Under the pieces are notes generated by a model, which was not told where the DNA came from, did not search any database, and saw only the letters and a list, made by a program, of their open reading frames with translations. A program made the translations under genes and the position numbers. A stretch of 64,000 nucleotides of DNA from Chamaecyparis obtusa (lineage: Eukaryota > Streptophyta > Pinopsida > Cupressales > Cupressaceae). Positions 15,315-26,607 of the stretch are shown one piece after another. The stretch is taken from the NCBI GenBank assembly GCA_027943335.1, contig BSBK01002075.1:4415001-4479000 (forward strand), given 5' to 3'. Every line of letters starts with the position of its first letter. Positions within the stretch are counted from its first letter, which is position 1.

Positions 15315-16723
15315 AAATGAAGTGAAGCTACCTTTTAATATACTTGAAGAAAGGGATGAAACAAAATCTAATCTTGCAATGAAATCAAATTATGATACCA
15401 TGTGCATATGGTCGGCCCAAAAATGCGCAAACATTCATCATTAATTTTTTCATAAAATAGATTATTCCCTGCAAGATAATTATGAGATTATTATAATTAG
15501 TTATTGCAAGGGACCACACAAGGGGTTAGTGCATTACATTATGAGTATTATATTGTATAGTAAAAGAAAGGATCAGTCTTTAAAGTACCTGGAAGTTGGG
15601 CTACTCTCAAGGGAAGTCCATCTTCATTTCTCACGAGCAATTGATCACAATTATGTATTGTTCTCATATATTTAACATGAGTACATCCAGGAATTGCATC
15701 ATCGCCTCCTACATAAAATTAATCCAATATTACAAAATTCCCCCTAAGAAAGAATATATAGTTCAAGTGAAATAAACACATGATAAATAAGAGAGAAAAA
15801 GAGGAGTTTGCTTACCAATAGTAGGTGTTGCCATCACATATGTGGTCATGCTATGTGTTGTCGACATTACAGACATAACTACCTCTATGGATCTGATCAT
15901 CGTACTAGGCATTGTACTCAACATAGGTTCAATAGCAGGTGTTGAACAAAAATATTGTTAGAGCATAAAAAAATATGGATAACCATGGACAAGATTGAGA
16001 AATATAAAACATGTGATGTACCACCTGAAGTATTTGCATCTGAGGTAATGCCCTTTAATCTATTTAGCATCCCTTGTAAAGAGAACACATATATATTTTA
16101 GTTAATGACATAAATAAAATAGTATACTACAAAAATCATTATTGAAATTTTGTTATAATTAAAAAATACTTTAATATTTACTCTATAGTTCTGAACACGG
16201 CCAATCAACATATCCATTTCTCTCTGCATTTTAGGAGTGTGAGGTTGAATATCTTCCATTTGAGCTAACTCTTTTGATATTGCACGAAGGACCCTTTCCA
16301 GTGCAACCACACGATTAACCTCTGATAAAAAATCAACATCAAATGGATCATGCCCATTCTGTGGCTCCTCATGGACTACTTGTTCCTTTCCCTTTTTTTG
16401 ATCAGCACACGTTTGTGAGAATAATATTATTAGCCCTTTATTTAAAAGCAATCCAAAATAGTAGAACAATAAAAAATACTTATTAACATAACAAAAAATA
16501 TGCAATAACATTTTTCTTGTATGTGCATTTGTACAACAACAGTGAGTTTTACTTGTCGAAAAGAAGTCCTATGAGAACTAGATCATCGTTGTGCGTATTG
16601 TGTGGCTGTTGATCCATACTATAGCTCTGTATTTCAAAAAAAAATCATTCAGACATGTTAAAATGCACGTGTTCTTATTCTAAGTTACGTTGAATAATAG
16701 ACAATTATAAAAATGTGTACCAC

Positions 16724-17170
16724 CTTGTCCATGATAGTGATGGGGTTTTTTGTATCTATGTGATTCAAATTATAATCGATAAGTAGCTCCTCACCTCCAC
16801 GTATTGATTTGATCACACATACAAATACATGATTTCCCTCTCGCGCCTCAAATATGCAATTGAGTTACTTCTTAGTTGACACAAGTCGTGTACTATTTAT
16901 AAAACCTGCAATATTCCCTAATGCTTTTGGTCTTCCATCAACGTATATAGCTACTATTTTACTTTTTTCACTGACTTTTTGTTGTATATAATTTGCTGCG
17001 AGTGCATACCTACACATATTTTTTTTATATTTAACAATTTGCATCCAACTACTGTAATCATAACAAGGTCCGACATACTCCATCAATTCGACAACTTTTT
17101 TGTGAGAGACCTTTATGCCATCCATGGAAAATAGGCCCAAACCATGTAATGAAGACGGTTCTATGCAATG
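16724..17170 (-). other. SET-like domain block
   Basis: The block begins with LHGLGLFSMDGIKVSHKKVV and EYVGPCYDY. It continues through VDGRPKALGNIAGFINSTR and, after a stop (VSTKK then TAA), ends with HVFVCVIKSIRGGEELLIDY. SET methyltransferases share G-G-x-G near the start, an E-Y-x-G, a GNxARFINHS motif and a final GEELxxDY. Here the third motif reads GNIAGFINST, so Arg/His are changed, while GEELLIDY is intact. The Cys-rich pre- and post-SET regions are not seen. Confidence 0.65.
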
Positions 17171-17460
17171 TATCCTCTCTTTAACAAAAAAAATCAGTGT
17201 TTATTGAAGGAAGTTCATCGGGGATCCATTATTTCTGTAGATGTTTGTACCTAAACAACAACTAAGAGTCGCCTTTTCTCTCATCATCATAAGAACATGA
17301 CCCCCCTTGAGCAAGGAAAAATTTCATGCATTTATTAAATTTCTTTCTGATCTTTTGACCTCGAGTCGATCTCATTGAATTACATGTACTAAATGTTACA
17401 CTTTCTTCTTCCATTCTTAGATTTTCCTCACTCGAGGAAGATAATTCTGACAAATACCTA

Positions 17461-18394
17461 TTCGCTGGTACCTACACTTCATGCAATGAGAAAGAAAGGT
17501 GGCAATGAGAGAGATATTTTACAAATGGTAAAAGACATTAATCTCTATGGGGTGTATTGACTTGTACCTAACAATCCATGAGACTGTGTGGGATACCTGA
17601 CATAAGATAATAGTTATATAATCAAACAAACATAGTTCACTCCATAGTTTTCATTATATCTTGTGAAGGACATTATACATTGTTAAAATTATTTATTTAT
17701 CCAACAATATTTTGAATATCTCAGCACTTCATATAACTAAACATCTCAGCATAGCATGAGACACCACTATTGTGGCATTTTGTCACACAATTCTTGTGCC
17801 TTGCTAGTGTTTTTATTACATCTTGTGAAGGACTTTATACATTGTTGAAATTATCTATTTATACTTTCAGAATTGGCTCACTCAATTGTAGGGAACAGAG
17901 TGAATCCCCTGTGATTTAACATCATTGAGATGCCTCCTTTCATTAGCTTCATGTCACCTTCTCATAGCTTCTCATAGCTTCCTATGTGTTTCATCCTTCA
18001 TTTATACACTTACTTTGACCAAACTTTTAATTTTTTGACAGATTTTGCCAAAGGCTTTGAAGGAAACCAAGTAAGGGGTATTCTTGAGTTCAAACACATT
18101 GAGCTACTACAACTGAATTATAAATAGTGAATTCACTATAAAATTAATTTACTATAAATCAAGGGGCATTATAAATCATGAATTCGCTATAAAATTAATG
18201 TATTGCTCTAGATTTCATATGGACATTTTGTCAAATGGTTGGCATGTATGTTTATTCAAATGGAGTTATATCATTTATAATGGATATATGATTGGTTGAT
18301 ATCGAATTCTATGTCAAGATTTATAGAATTAAATTGATCATAGTTAGAAGACTCAAACATAAGAAGAATATGAGTATAGCCAATTTTCAGAAGA
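17461..18394. other. Spacer, no gene seen
   Basis: AT-rich. A short direct repeat (TACATTGTTGAAATTAT-like words near 17660 and 17835) and an interrupted GAATTCACTATAAAATTAAT repeat (18128 and 18183) are the only structures noted. Confidence 0.45.
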
Positions 18395-18915
18395 ATATGA
18401 ATGAATGCAAACATACATAAGTGGATGAACATAAATAATGAAGGTACCTGATATTGCCTGAAGTAATGAAGTGTTCACCCTGGGTTCAATCTAGTATGCT
18501 CATGTATGATCTAGAAACTACAAGGAAAGAAAGGATGGGGTTATACCCAAAGGATCTAAGCAATGCCTAACACCCTAATATTGATCCTCATCTACAATTA
18601 TGCATGTGCATAGTTAAGCCATACACTTCTAAAAGAAACTATGCTATGGAACATGTGCACTCAGGAAAATGCACTCAGGAATTGTGTAGTGTATAGGCGC
18701 TAGAATCCAAATGAAGCCCTACATTTATGTCTCTATGAACACTTGGTGAATCACTATTGTGGCTGCATTTATGTCTCTATGAACACCTGGTGAATCACAG
18801 TTGTGACTACATCATCCAAATAGTGCAACAACAACACCATATGTTTTTATTCCATTTGGTGTTGCTATGGCATCATTTCCAAATGATACATCCACAATAG
18901 TAACCCACCATGCCC
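18395..18915 (+). repeat. Direct-repeat block A, copy 1
   Basis: The block runs from the CATAAGTGGATGAACATAAA region through TGATCTAGAA and ACATGTGCACTCAG to the small hairpin at 18795-18905 and ACCATGCCCATCAACAC. It matches 21365-21785 in the same orientation. A third, short piece lies at 23340-23400. Confidence 0.6.
18795..18905. mobile_element. Small hairpin element (MITE-like), copy 1
   Basis: The left arm has AGTTGTGACTACATCAT and CAAATAGTGCAACAACA. The right arm has TGGTGTTGCTATGGCATCA and CAAATGATACATCCACAATAG, its approximate inverse complement. A second copy lies at 21650-21760. Confidence 0.5.
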
Positions 18916-19083
18916 ATCAACACAAGCCAGACATGATCGAGGATAAGCAATGGAGGGGACATTATCAAGGTCAAATCAGAGGTCAAATTTCATTCCTTGA
19001 AATTTTATATTTGTATAGTTATAAAATTTCATGCTTTGAAATTTTATAACATAGTTCTTTAGCATTTGATCTTCATATTGCAG

Positions 19084-19441
19084 CCATGACTTGAGGTAGG
19101 CATTCAAGCTTTGTCTTCTCATTAACTCAATTTCATTTTGATGACATTTGTTGATTTAATTGCGACACTAGCTTGGTTATAAACAAAAAGAAAAGAAAAA
19201 GAAAAAGAAAGTGTCATTTGTAATTTTTGTGAATTTGAAGAGTTGCCGAGAAGATGACATTGCACTTTTGTGTGGCGTGAAGAGGGCATTTGAGTTTGGC
19301 GTGCATGAAGAGGGCATTTGAGTTTGGCGTGCTCGAAGAGGCCAGCACCGTGTGGGAAGAGGGCACTAGCACTTGAGGTAGGCATTTGAGATTTGTCTTC
19401 TCATTAACTCAATTTCATTTTGATGACATTTTTTGATTTAA
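19084..19441. repeat. Partial tandem duplication, ~287-bp period
   Basis: The segment GACTTGAGGTAGGCATT... through TTTGATGACATTT at 19084-19160 recurs at 19371-19441. Between the copies the phrase GAGGGCATTTGAGTTTGGCG is repeated twice. Confidence 0.65.
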
Positions 19442-19599
19442 TGGCACAATATGAATGTTAATACTTGCATTGTTTACATTTTAGCATTTGGAATCTTGAT
19501 GACCCATGAGCTTTGAGAGCTAGATCATCATTTCTATTACCTTCAAGACATTGTGTAAAGTGTTTGATCTATCTTTATTTGTTTTGTTGTTGATATTCA

Positions 19600-20140
19600 C
19601 TATGTGGTACTCCCCGTTTATGATCATTTCATGAGGAAATGTCTTGATGGCTTGCGGGCTGCAAGCTAGGGCATCATGCATTGTTTATGAGCTCATTGTT
19701 TGAGCACCTCGTGTCCCTATTTGATTGGCCGGTGCTCTATTTGTTATATTGAGTTTACATCATATATTTATTCTTAATAAATATCTTATAAAACAACATA
19801 AAACTAACCCAAAATACTTTGTCTTAATAAAATCTTAATAAAATAATATATTTAGTCTTAATAAAATCTTATAAGACAACATATATTGTGTGAAGTGTTT
19901 GATCTCTCTTTATTTATTTATTTATTAATATTCTCTAGCTATGTGGTACTCCCCATTTATAATAATTTCATGAGGAAATATCTTGATGGCTCACGGGCTG
20001 CAAGCTAGAGCATCATACATTGTTCATGAGCTCATTGTTTAATACTGACATTGTTAACATCTTTTCATTTGGAATGCTTGATGATCCGCAAGCTCTGAGA
20101 GCTAGGGCATCGTTGCTATTACCTTCAAGTAATTATCTAA
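19600..20140 (+). repeat. Forward copies of the ~242-bp unit
   Basis: The landmark TTTCATGAGGAAATGTCTTG lies near 19627, with a variant near 19967. Each is followed by GGCTGCAAGCTAG and a CATTGTT(T/C)ATGAGCTCATTG step. The same unit lies inverted at 25500-26270. Confidence 0.7.
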
Positions 20141-20253
20141 AGTGTAGTATAATCTATACATTTGTGAGATGTGATTAATTCCAGCTATATGATGTTTTGG
20201 GATTAAATTGATGAGTTTGTATACTTTCTCCATTTTAAACTAACCTACGACTT

Positions 20254-22312
20254 CAAAGGAGGAATTATGAAATATAGTTGTAAGTAGTTATCTCTTCTAT
20301 AATAATGGAGGAGTGAATGGTAATGATCAATGAGGTTGCTGCTATTAAATTATACATTAATACACTTATTGTTTTGAATTAGAGCTCGAGAATCATGCAA
20401 TGTTATTATTTTGATTGCATGCTTGCTTCTATGGTGTACCATATATTGTTTTATACACTATTTATTTCATTGAGACTGTGAGCTTGACATTTGTAATGTA
20501 TTTTATGTTATTGGATCAATGCTACCATGTTGTTGAGGTTGTAGATGCATTGAATCACCACTTCCATTCTATTTTTATAGCAACAATATAACAAACAGAG
20601 CACTGGCCAATCAAATAGGGACATCAGTAAGACATTTAATGCATTATTACTTCATCATGATGATAAAAATTTCATTGGCTCAAAGCACATAAAATGTGGG
20701 TAGATGCATTGAATCACCACTTCCATTCTATTTTGATGAAGATGAACTATGTTATAAAATTTTATAACCGTACATATATTTTATGAGTATAACTGTACAA
20801 CAGAAGAGCACCCACATGCTTTGGTTGTTAATGGTCTATGAAAGGTTTTGGTTTTCCTTTTCCAATTGAGATGTCATACTAAGATTCAAAAGGACTAGGG
20901 TAATAATAAGTATTGAACATAAATGCATGATTGTGGATCCTCAAGTAGGAGTTGTGATGCAAAGGAAGAACACTTATATGGGTTTACCCACATAAGGACA
21001 ATGGTTTCATTTATCTTTCTTTCAAGTTCTCTTGGGTACTTTCCTTGGCCTCTAGGCTTGGGCATCCTATAGGGGTTAAACCAAAATTATGAAAGTAATA
21101 AGGACACATAGAACAATAGGTTTGGGGACATAGACTTATGTTCAATCTTTAGTAATGGTTTGGGAAACTAATTACTAGATGAGTGACTACAATACCCTAG
21201 TTTGCATTATTAGATGATTTTGTTTTATTTGCGTTCATTTCATGCAAAGATACATGTAAAGGAAAATAAATTTTTGTATCTAAAGATTACATGTATATAT
21301 ATGAAAAATAACTTGTCTATACTATACAAAGAAAATAACTTTCAAAAGAAAATGCAAGAGTATAGGCATGCATAAGAGGATGAACATAAATAATAAAGGT
21401 GCCAGACATTGCCTAAAGTGATGAATTTTTTACCTGGGTATGAATCTAGTGTGCCCCTTTATGATCTAGAACCTGCAAAGAAAAGAGAGATGGGGGTTAG
21501 ATAAAAAAATATCTAAGCAATGAATGACATCCTATTACTGATATCTAAGCCATACACTTCTGAAAGAAAAACCATGCTACAGTACATGTGCACTCAGAAG
21601 AATGTTGTAGAGAGTAAATGGCTACATTTATGTCTGCATGAACATCTGGTGAGTCACTATTGTGACTACATCATTCAAATAGTGCAACAACACCAAATGT
21701 TGTTGTTTCATCTGGTGTTGTTGTGACATCATTTCCAAATGATGCACCCACAACAGTCACACACCATGCCCATGAACACACTATTTTAAAGGATAAGTAA
21801 GAAAGTTGCATGATGCTAGTAAAATTAACAAAGGTACAAATCTAATGAAGTAATGAAGCTACCCACATTCTATGTGCTTTGAGCCAATGAAATTTTTATC
21901 ATCATGATGAAGTAATAATGCATTAAATGTCTTACTGATGTCCCTATTTGATTGGATGGTGCTCTGTTTGTTATATTGCTGCTATCAAAATAGAATGATA
22001 GTGGTGATTCAATATATCTACAACCTCAACAACATGGCAACATCGATCTAATAACAAAAAATACATTACAAATACCAAACTCACAATCTCAATGAAATAA
22101 ACAGTGTATAAAACAATATATGGTGCACAACAGTAGCAAGCATGCAATGACAACAATAACATTGCATGATGCCTGAGCTCAAATTCAAAATAGTAAGTGT
22201 ATTAATGTATGATCTAATAGCAGCAACCTCATTGATCATTACCTTTCAATCCTCCATCATTATAGAAGAGATAACTACCTACAACTATATTTCATAATTC
22301 CTCCTTTGAAGA
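20254..22312. repeat. Large inverted repeat, ~447-bp arms
   Basis: The arm 20254-20700 (starting GGAGGAATTATGAAATATAG) is the inverse of 21863-22312 (ending CATAATTCCTCCTTTGAAG). Matches extend through the TCATTGAGACTGTGAGC-type and CATGTTGTTGAGGTTGTAG steps. The ~1.16-kb loop carries block A copy 2. A third, reversed partial arm copy lies at 24068-24336. Confidence 0.75.
21365..21785 (+). repeat. Direct-repeat block A, copy 2
   Basis: Same order of landmarks as 18395-18915. It includes the small hairpin element at 21650-21760, here with longer CAACAACACC/GGTGTTGTTG stems. Confidence 0.6.
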
Positions 22313-22461
22313 GTATATATATATATATCAAGTATAATTATGAGTTTACATCATATATTTAGTCTTAATAAAATCTTATAAACTAACCCAAAATACTTTG
22401 TCTTAATAAAATCTTAATAAAACAATATATTTAGTCTTAATAAAATCTTATAAAACAACAT

Positions 22462-22806
22462 ACATTGTGTGCAATGTTTGATCTCTCTTTATTTGTTTTG
22501 TTGTTGATATTCACTATGTGGAAATCCCTATTTATGATCATTTCATGAGGAAATGTCTTGATGGCTCATGTGTTGCAAACTAGGGCATCATGCATTGTTT
22601 ATGAGCTCACTGTTTGAGCACCAGCCAATCAAATATGAACATGAGGTGCTTAAACAGTGAGTTCATAAACAATGGATGATGCCCTAGCTTGCAACCCGTA
22701 AGGCATCAAGACATTTCCTCATGAAATGATCATAAATGAGGAGTGCCATAGTGAATATCAATAAGAAAATAAATAAAGAGAGATCAAACACTTCCCACAA
22801 TGCCTT
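22462..22806. repeat. Near-perfect palindrome, ~161-bp arms
   Basis: The left arm 22462-22622 and right arm 22645-22806 are inverted copies of the ~242-bp unit around a 22-bp centre. Paired landmarks are TTTCATGAGGAAATGTCTTG with its inverse near 22712, and GTTTGAGCACC with GGTGCTTAAAC. Confidence 0.75.
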
Positions 22807-23164
22807 GAAGGTAATAGAAACGATGCCCTAGCTCTCAAAGCTCACGGGTCATCAAACATTCCAAATGAAAAGATGTAAACAATGCCAGTATTAAATAGTG
22901 AGCTCATGAACAATGTATGATGCCCCAGCTTGCAGGCCGTGAGCCATCAAGACATTTCCTCATGAAATGATCATAAATGGGGAGTACCACATAGCAAGTG
23001 AATATCAATAGAAAAACAAATAAAGAGAGATCAAACACTTCACATAATAAATATTGTTTTATAAGATTGTATTAAGACTAAATATATTATTGTATGAGCT
23101 CATTGTTTGAGCACCTCATGTCCCTATTTGATTGGTTGGTGCTTTGTTTGTTATATTGATTCTA

Positions 23165-23850
23165 TTAGATCAAATAGGGACATCAGTAATAAAATAATAC
23201 ACTTATTATTTAGAATTTAAGCTCATAAAAATTAATATATCCATATTTGATTACTGATGTCCCTATTTACATCTTTTCATCAAATGAACCAAAAACATCA
23301 AGTATGGTCTTATATGGTCGCTAATAGCCAACTTTTAGAAGAATATAAATAAATGCAAACATACATAAGTGGATGGACATAAATATTGAAGGTCCTATAT
23401 GGACGTTTCTAATACTTTGCCATTACAACAATTAAGCATTCATCATTTAGTATATGAACAGGTGAAAAACATGCAGACATCTAGACATGTGTACTGTGAA
23501 CTTTCCTGCAACAAATGGACTTGTGATGATTTTCACAATAGTACGTGTTGCAGGAAAGCTCAAAGTACTGCTTTGAAAAATATGAATGTTCATCACCTGT
23601 GCATATCAGAGTTGATCAGAGAAGGTATACGCACAACAAAGCAAATAAAGAGAGATCAAACACTTCACACAATGCCTTGAAGGTAATAGAAATGATCAAA
23701 AACTTCAAAATAAGGACATCAGTAATAAAATTATACACTTAGTGTTTTGAATTTGAGCTCATAAAGATTAAGATATGATCCCTATTTTATTACTGATGTC
23801 CCTATTTACATCTTTTCATCAAATGACCCAAAAACATCAAGAATGGTCCT
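23165..23850. repeat. Two direct copies of a ~140-bp block with internal hairpins
   Basis: AATAGGGACATCAGTAAT and its inverse ATTACTGATGTCCCTATT lie about 70 bp apart at 23170-23275. The same layout is seen, with small changes, at 23703-23815. Both copies continue with TTTACATCTTTTCATCAAAT. Confidence 0.6.
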
Positions 23851-24350
23851 ATATGGTCCCTATTTACAATTATGCATGTGCATAGTCAAGCCATACACTT
23901 CTAAAATGAACTATGCTAGAGAACATATGCACTCAGGAAACATATGCATGCAGTGAGTAAATCAAGACCAAAATAGAGCAAAAAGTATGATGTCAAATGT
24001 GTTATCAAGCATTGACTGTGAGTCAACATGGTATACATGTTGTTTATACAAGATTTAGTAAAAGGACATCTACAACCTCAACAACATGGCAATATTAATC
24101 CAATAACATGAAATACATTACAAATGCCAAGCTCACGGTCTCAATGAAATAAATAGTATATAAAATAATATATGATGCCTGAGCTCAAATTTAAAACAGT
24201 AAGTGTATTAATGTATGATCTAATAGCAGCAACCTCATTTATCATTACCGTTGACTCCTCTATCATTATAGAAGAGATAACTACCTACAACTATATTTCA
24301 TAATTCCTCCTTTGAAGTCATAGGTTAGTTTAACTATTGGACAATGAGCT

Positions 24351-24692
24351 GATAGGAGTTTCAAATAGATTTGAATAAAAACTAAGACTATTGAATTTTA
24401 TTTGTTCCTATTGTGATTTCAGGGGAGAAGAAGGCTAAGACCTTTTCAGTGGATTAGGGTGGTCTATATAGCTTGTAAGTTTATACGTTTTCACTTTTTT
24501 TATTTGAGGCTTAATTATGCTAGTTTTTAAACAAAAATATTTTTCTTTCTTATTTCAAATTCATTCCTTCATATGTCATACGTGATGCATAGTGAATTCA
24601 TAGGAGTTTCGAATAAATTTGAAGAAAAACTAAGAGAATTGAATTTTAACTGTTCTTATTGTGAATTCAAGGGAGAAGAAGGCTAAGATCTT
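24351..24692 (+). repeat. Direct repeat of ~95 bp, copies ~248 bp apart
   Basis: Copies at about 24351-24448 and 24599-24692 share ATAGGAGTTTC, GAATAAA/GAAGAAAAACTAAGA and GGGAGAAGAAGGCTAAGA. I see nothing else in the surrounding 24450-25490 that I can name. Confidence 0.55.
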
Positions 24693-25499
24693 TACATCTG
24701 ATCTTGTATGGGCAAGGTACAAAATTTATTCTTGTCACAATCTAAAACTATTTGGAGTTGAATTCAGCTCTTCATCACAGAAAGAGATCTATAATTTACA
24801 GATCATTGTTACAAGTATTTTTAATTCAAATTTATGACTAAGTGTTACAACTTAGAAATGTAAATTAGGTTGACTTCCAAACACCATAGGCAACTTTAGC
24901 AGATCATGTTTGATGAAAATGATAATGAAATTTTACATGTGCGGGTAAAGGAATCATGCAGTCATCATTTTGTTTGGGCTATGGTTTTCATGTATAGTGT
25001 TTGTAAAAGTTTTCATCCTTAAAATAAACGTGTCCTTCCTAGTATCCAGATTATTGATGCTTCTATTGGTATTAATTTGGATGCTAGTTCTCATGCTCTT
25101 TGGTGCCTTTCCATGCTTTATTTGGTGTTGAGTTTTTAACTTGCTAACCTCCTTGTTCTGTCAGTGTCCTCTATGATTTTAGATGCTATATTTTCCCAAG
25201 TCTAGTTGGTGCCTTACTTTCCCCTCTTTGGTTCCATGCTTGCTTACATTAAGAGTTCATTTTGTCTCTGATTATGGCACTATTTCTCCTTGACTGTATT
25301 CTTTTGGGGTCTGATCTATTGTAGTTGTTTCTTTTTTCTTTGAATCATTGTTTACAATTACTTTTGATGCAATATTTGTGTGTGAAGACCAAGAAAAAAA
25401 TGGTGAATGAGTGTATTTGACAAAGATAAACATGACACATTTTGTTGGGATGATTGGGTTGGACTGGTACCATTTACATGGCCTAGCTAGATATTAAAC

Positions 25500-26270
25500 A
25501 ATGAGCTCATGAATAATGTCAATATTAAACAGTGAGCTCATGAACAATGTATGATGCCCTAGCTTGCAACCCATGATCCATTAAGACATTTCCTCATGAA
25601 ATGATCATAAACGGGGAGTACCACATAGTGAATATCAACATCAAAACAAATAAAAAGATATCAAACACTTCACACAATGCCTTGAAGGTAATAGAAATGA
25701 TGCCCTAACCCTCAAAGCTTGTAGGTCATCAAGCATTCCAAATGAAAAGATGTAAACAATGCTAGTATTATAGTGAGCTCATGATCAATGTATGATGCCC
25801 TAGCTTGCAGCCCACGAGCCATCAAGACATTTCCTCATGAAATAATCATAAATGGGGAGTACCACATAGTGAATATCAATAGCAAAACAAATAAAGAGAG
25901 ATCAAACACTTCACACAATGCCTTGAAGGTAATAACAAGGATGCCCTAGCTCTCAAACCTCGCAGGTCATCAAGCATTCCAAATGAAAAGATGTAAACAA
26001 TGCCAGTATTCAATAGTGAGCTCATAAACAATGTATGATGCCCTAGCTTACAACCCGTGAGCCATCAAGACATTTCCTCATGAAATGATCATAAAGAGGG
26101 AGTACCACATAGTGAATATCAACAACAAAAAAAAAAAAGAGAGATCAAACACTTCACACAATGCCTTGAAGGTAATAGCAACGATGCCCTAGCTCTCAAA
26201 GCTCGCGGGTCATCAAGCATTCCAAATGATAAGATGTAAACAATGCCATTATTAACATTCATATTGTGCC
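25500..26270 (-). repeat. Tandem array of the ~242-bp unit, reversed
   Basis: ATGATGCCCTAGCTT recurs at 25551, 25792 and 26035 (periods 241 and 243 bp). Each copy carries the CATTTCCTCATGAAAT step and CACACAATGCCTTGAAGG. The array abuts the CACTA-type end region. Confidence 0.8.
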
Positions 26271-26594
26271 ATTAACTGAGTTAATGAGAAGACAAAGCTC
26301 AAATTCCTACCTCAAGTTTCAGTGCCCTCTTCCCACATGGTGTCGGCCTTTTGGTGCACACCAAACTCAAATGCCCTCTTTGCACCACACAAAAGTGCAG
26401 TGCCGTCTTCACGACAGCTCTTCGAATTCACAAAAATTACAAATGATACTTTCTTTTTCTTTTTTTTTTGTTTATAACTAAAGGGGTGTCGTAATTACCA
26501 TGTCATCATCACTATTACGACACCATTGGGCGCACTTGCCAAAAAAAACAACAAATTTTAGTGGTGTCACAAATTGGCGTCAAAATTCGACCCC

Positions 26595-26607
26595 AAATGT
26601 TGTAGTG
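26595..26607 (-). mobile_element. CACTA-type terminal inverted repeat (right end)
   Basis: Read on the minus strand, the terminus is CACTACAACATTT. Just inside lie GACACC/GGTGTC words in both orientations, typical of CACTA subterminal regions. Confidence 0.6.

Larger units (their letters stand above)
13784..17460 (-). pseudogene. Decayed multi-exon gene joining a SET-like domain and a Transposase_24-like region
   Basis: On the minus strand at least ten coding blocks have plausible AG/GT borders. In order they are: an acidic/basic block (17453-17262, ELSSSSEENLRMEEE then RGQKIRKKFNKCMKFF); the SET-like domain (~17170-16724); a short block (~16632-16550); a helical, probably coiled-coil block (~16420-16195, SEVNRVVALERVLRAIS); two short blocks (~16075-16025 and ~15935-15820); a block with HVKYMRTIHNCDQLLVRN (~15710-15590); a Trp-rich block (15314-15036); a block with PDTTKATIARKQKHGQHKLG (~14930-14825); and four small blocks ending in a basic tail (RTKRSRARLRRNDD) with a stop at 13784-13786. 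In-frame stops after VSTKK, after KVTAE and in the Trp-rich block show it is dead or badly predicted. The organisation suggests a captured chromatin-type domain in an En/Spm-like transposon gene. Exon joins are inferred. Confidence 0.5.
18395..26607. mobile_element. Repeat mosaic ending in a CACTA-type terminus; probably a non-autonomous CACTA element (left end not found)
   Basis: The right edge reads GGGG-T-type subterminal sequence ending ...CCAAATGTTGTAGTG at 26607; inverted, this begins CACTACAACATTTGG, the CACTA signature. The following TAA (26608-26610) could be a 3-bp target duplication. Sequence just inside the right end (26262-26490) recurs inverted at 19155-19450. A shared ~242-bp unit occurs three times forward on the left and five times reversed on the right. 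Direct (18395-18915 with 21365-21785) and inverted (20254-20700 with 21863-22312) repeats fill the middle. No open frame longer than ~95 codons or with family resemblance is present. The matching left CACTA terminus is not visible, so the left limit is approximate. Confidence 0.55.
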
